Shown in pieces: positions 4,718 through 5,348 of a stretch of DNA of 5,348 bases. The number at the start of each line of letters is the position of its first letter. Within the stretch, counting starts at the first letter, position 1. This DNA comes from JALUUH01 sp964636675 (GTDB lineage Bacteria; Pseudomonadota; Gammaproteobacteria; S012-40), in NCBI GenBank assembly GCA_964636675.1, contig CAZWUO010000225.1, forward strand, positions 1 to 5,348, given 5' to 3'. The translations under genes were made by a program, and so were the position numbers. The notes beneath the pieces are model-generated. The model made no database searches. It was not told where the DNA came from and saw nothing but the letters and a program-made list of their open reading frames with translations.

Positions 4718-5179
4718 ATGATATTTTCTGTTAACGAAAAAAAAGCGATTTACGTTTCTCGAACGGATTCTGATAATCCCTTATCGAGTTATTCAAACCA
4801 CAGCTTTGAACTTGATGCGAGTACTTGGCCTTCGGTAGAGCATTATTACCAAGCCAATAAATTCTCTGATGATGCAATCAAAGCTTCGATAAAGGCTGCC
4901 AAAACGCCAGAAGAAGCGCGCAAAATTGCGAAAAAAAATAAACGAAAAATCCGTTCCGACTGGAAGAGAAATAAAATAACTTTTATGACACGCGCGATTT
5001 ATATTAAATGCTGCTCTCACGAGGCGGTACGCCGTTCACTGCTCAGCACCGGCAGCGATGACATTATTGAGAACAGCCAATATGATTATTTCTGGGGCTG
5101 CGGACGTGATTTGCGCGGCGATAATACCTATGGAAAAATTCTTATGGATGTGCGGAGAAAAATAAAAGACAACGCATAG
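4718..5179 (+). CDS. NADAR/YbiA-family N-glycosidase
   Basis: This 153-aa protein spans a full NADAR domain, close in size to E. coli YbiA (160 aa). The family cuts N-glycosidic bonds on phosphoribosyl or ADP-ribosyl substrates. Some members destroy early riboflavin intermediates, and others are reported to remove ADP-ribose from guanine in DNA. Visible family landmarks run in order: the YSNHSF segment (25-30, FSNF in relatives), TWPSVEHYYQANKF (36-49, with Glu41, usually WPTSEHYFQAQKF), a helical basic stretch with EEARKIAKKNKRKIRSDW (65-82), MTRAIYIKCCSHEAVRRSLLSTG, and the C-terminal DYFWGCGRDLRGDNTYGKILMDVR with Asp123, Trp126, Gly127, Asn136 and Gly139. The start ATG follows GGAAGGA, whose GGA at 4708-4710 is 7 nt away. 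It sits 159 bp after tag with its own upstream palindrome. No riboflavin gene, DarT toxin or phage gene is in the window, so which substrate it acts on stays open. Confidence 0.9.
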   Translation: MIFSVNEKKAIYVSRTDSDNPLSSYSNHSFELDASTWPSVEHYYQANKFSDDAIKASIKAAKTPEEARKIAKKNKRKIRSDWKRNKITFMTRAIYIKCCSHEAVRRSLLSTGSDDIIENSQYDYFWGCGRDLRGDNTYGKILMDVRRKIKDNA

Positions 5180-5204
5180 GGGCTTCAATAACTAACAATT
5201 CAAC

Positions 5205-5240
5205 AACCCAGCTAACCCAGCTAACCCAGCTAACCCAGCT
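5205..5240. repeat. Four perfect tandem copies of AACCCAGCT
   Basis: The 9-bp unit AACCCAGCT is repeated four times without a mismatch, 25 bp after the NADAR stop codon. No start codon opens a frame through it on the plus strand. Perfect copies suggest recent slippage. It may be a length-variable minisatellite or a cluster of binding sites. Confidence 0.9.
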
Positions 5241-5260
5241 ATTGCAAATCATTTACCCAC

Positions 5261-5325
5261 CTATAAAACGGGTTGACCAGGGTGAGTCGTCACCTATACC
5301 CGTGGCGTTATAGATTTAGGTTTTT
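5261..5325 (+). terminator. Long three-part hairpin, candidate terminator after the NADAR gene
   Basis: Three nested perfect stems stack here: CTATAA (5261-5266) with TTATAG (5308-5313), ACGGGT (5268-5273) with ACCCGT (5298-5303), and GGTGA (5281-5285) with TCACC (5290-5294) around a GTCG loop. That is 17 base pairs in 53 nt with small internal loops. GGTTTTT (5319-5325) follows, so transcription from the NADAR gene could end here, though the U-run is short and a few bases away. A structured RNA or protein-binding site is an alternative. Confidence 0.45.
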
Positions 5326-5348
5326 AGTGTACGTCATATTCCTTTCAT

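Noticed and set aside
5205..5240. CRISPR array
   Set aside because: The units are 9 bp and directly adjacent with no spacers and no cas genes.

Overview
The window looks like ordinary chromosome from a Gram-negative, probably gammaproteobacterial, organism of moderately low GC. Three observations support this. Two proteins have signal peptides for the periplasm or outer membrane, and one of them is an outer-membrane beta-barrel candidate. One protein ends in a PEP-CTERM/exosortase sorting signal, a system of Gram-negative bacteria that make exopolysaccharide. The SlyD-like and Tag proteins resemble the enterobacterial enzymes. The genus cannot be named from the sequence, and no phage, transposase, integrase, tRNA, rRNA or CRISPR array is visible.

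Layout: 1-476 is gene-free leader. 477-1070 (+) encodes an exported glutathione-peroxidase-like thiol peroxidase. 1071-1218 is a convergent intergenic stretch with inverted repeats and a hairpin. 1219-1935 (-) encodes a small secreted PEP-CTERM protein, preceded on its own strand by a very good sigma-54 promoter (2002-1987) and a possible activator site (2064-2080). About 2003-2483 is a gene-free stretch holding several inverted repeats. 2484-2978 (-) encodes a SlyD-like FKBP prolyl isomerase with a short His-rich tail. 2979-3137 is a divergent promoter region. 3138-3872 (+) encodes a DUF481 outer-membrane protein. 3992-4558 (+) encodes DNA-3-methyladenine glycosylase I (Tag). 4718-5179 (+) encodes a NADAR/YbiA-family N-glycosidase. 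5180-5348 is non-coding, with a 9-bp tandem repeat and a long three-part hairpin.

The genes are mostly single transcription units separated by 120-550 bp, so no multigene operon can be argued. Loose themes are envelope and redox functions (exported peroxidase, PEP-CTERM protein, DUF481 barrel) and base or nucleotide N-glycosidic chemistry (Tag and NADAR side by side, but with a 159-bp gap). The most informative signal is regulatory: the sigma-54 promoter in front of the PEP-CTERM gene fits the known coupling of some PEP-CTERM genes to RpoN and the PrsK/PrsR two-component system, which must be encoded elsewhere. I see no convincing undescribed multi-gene system here.
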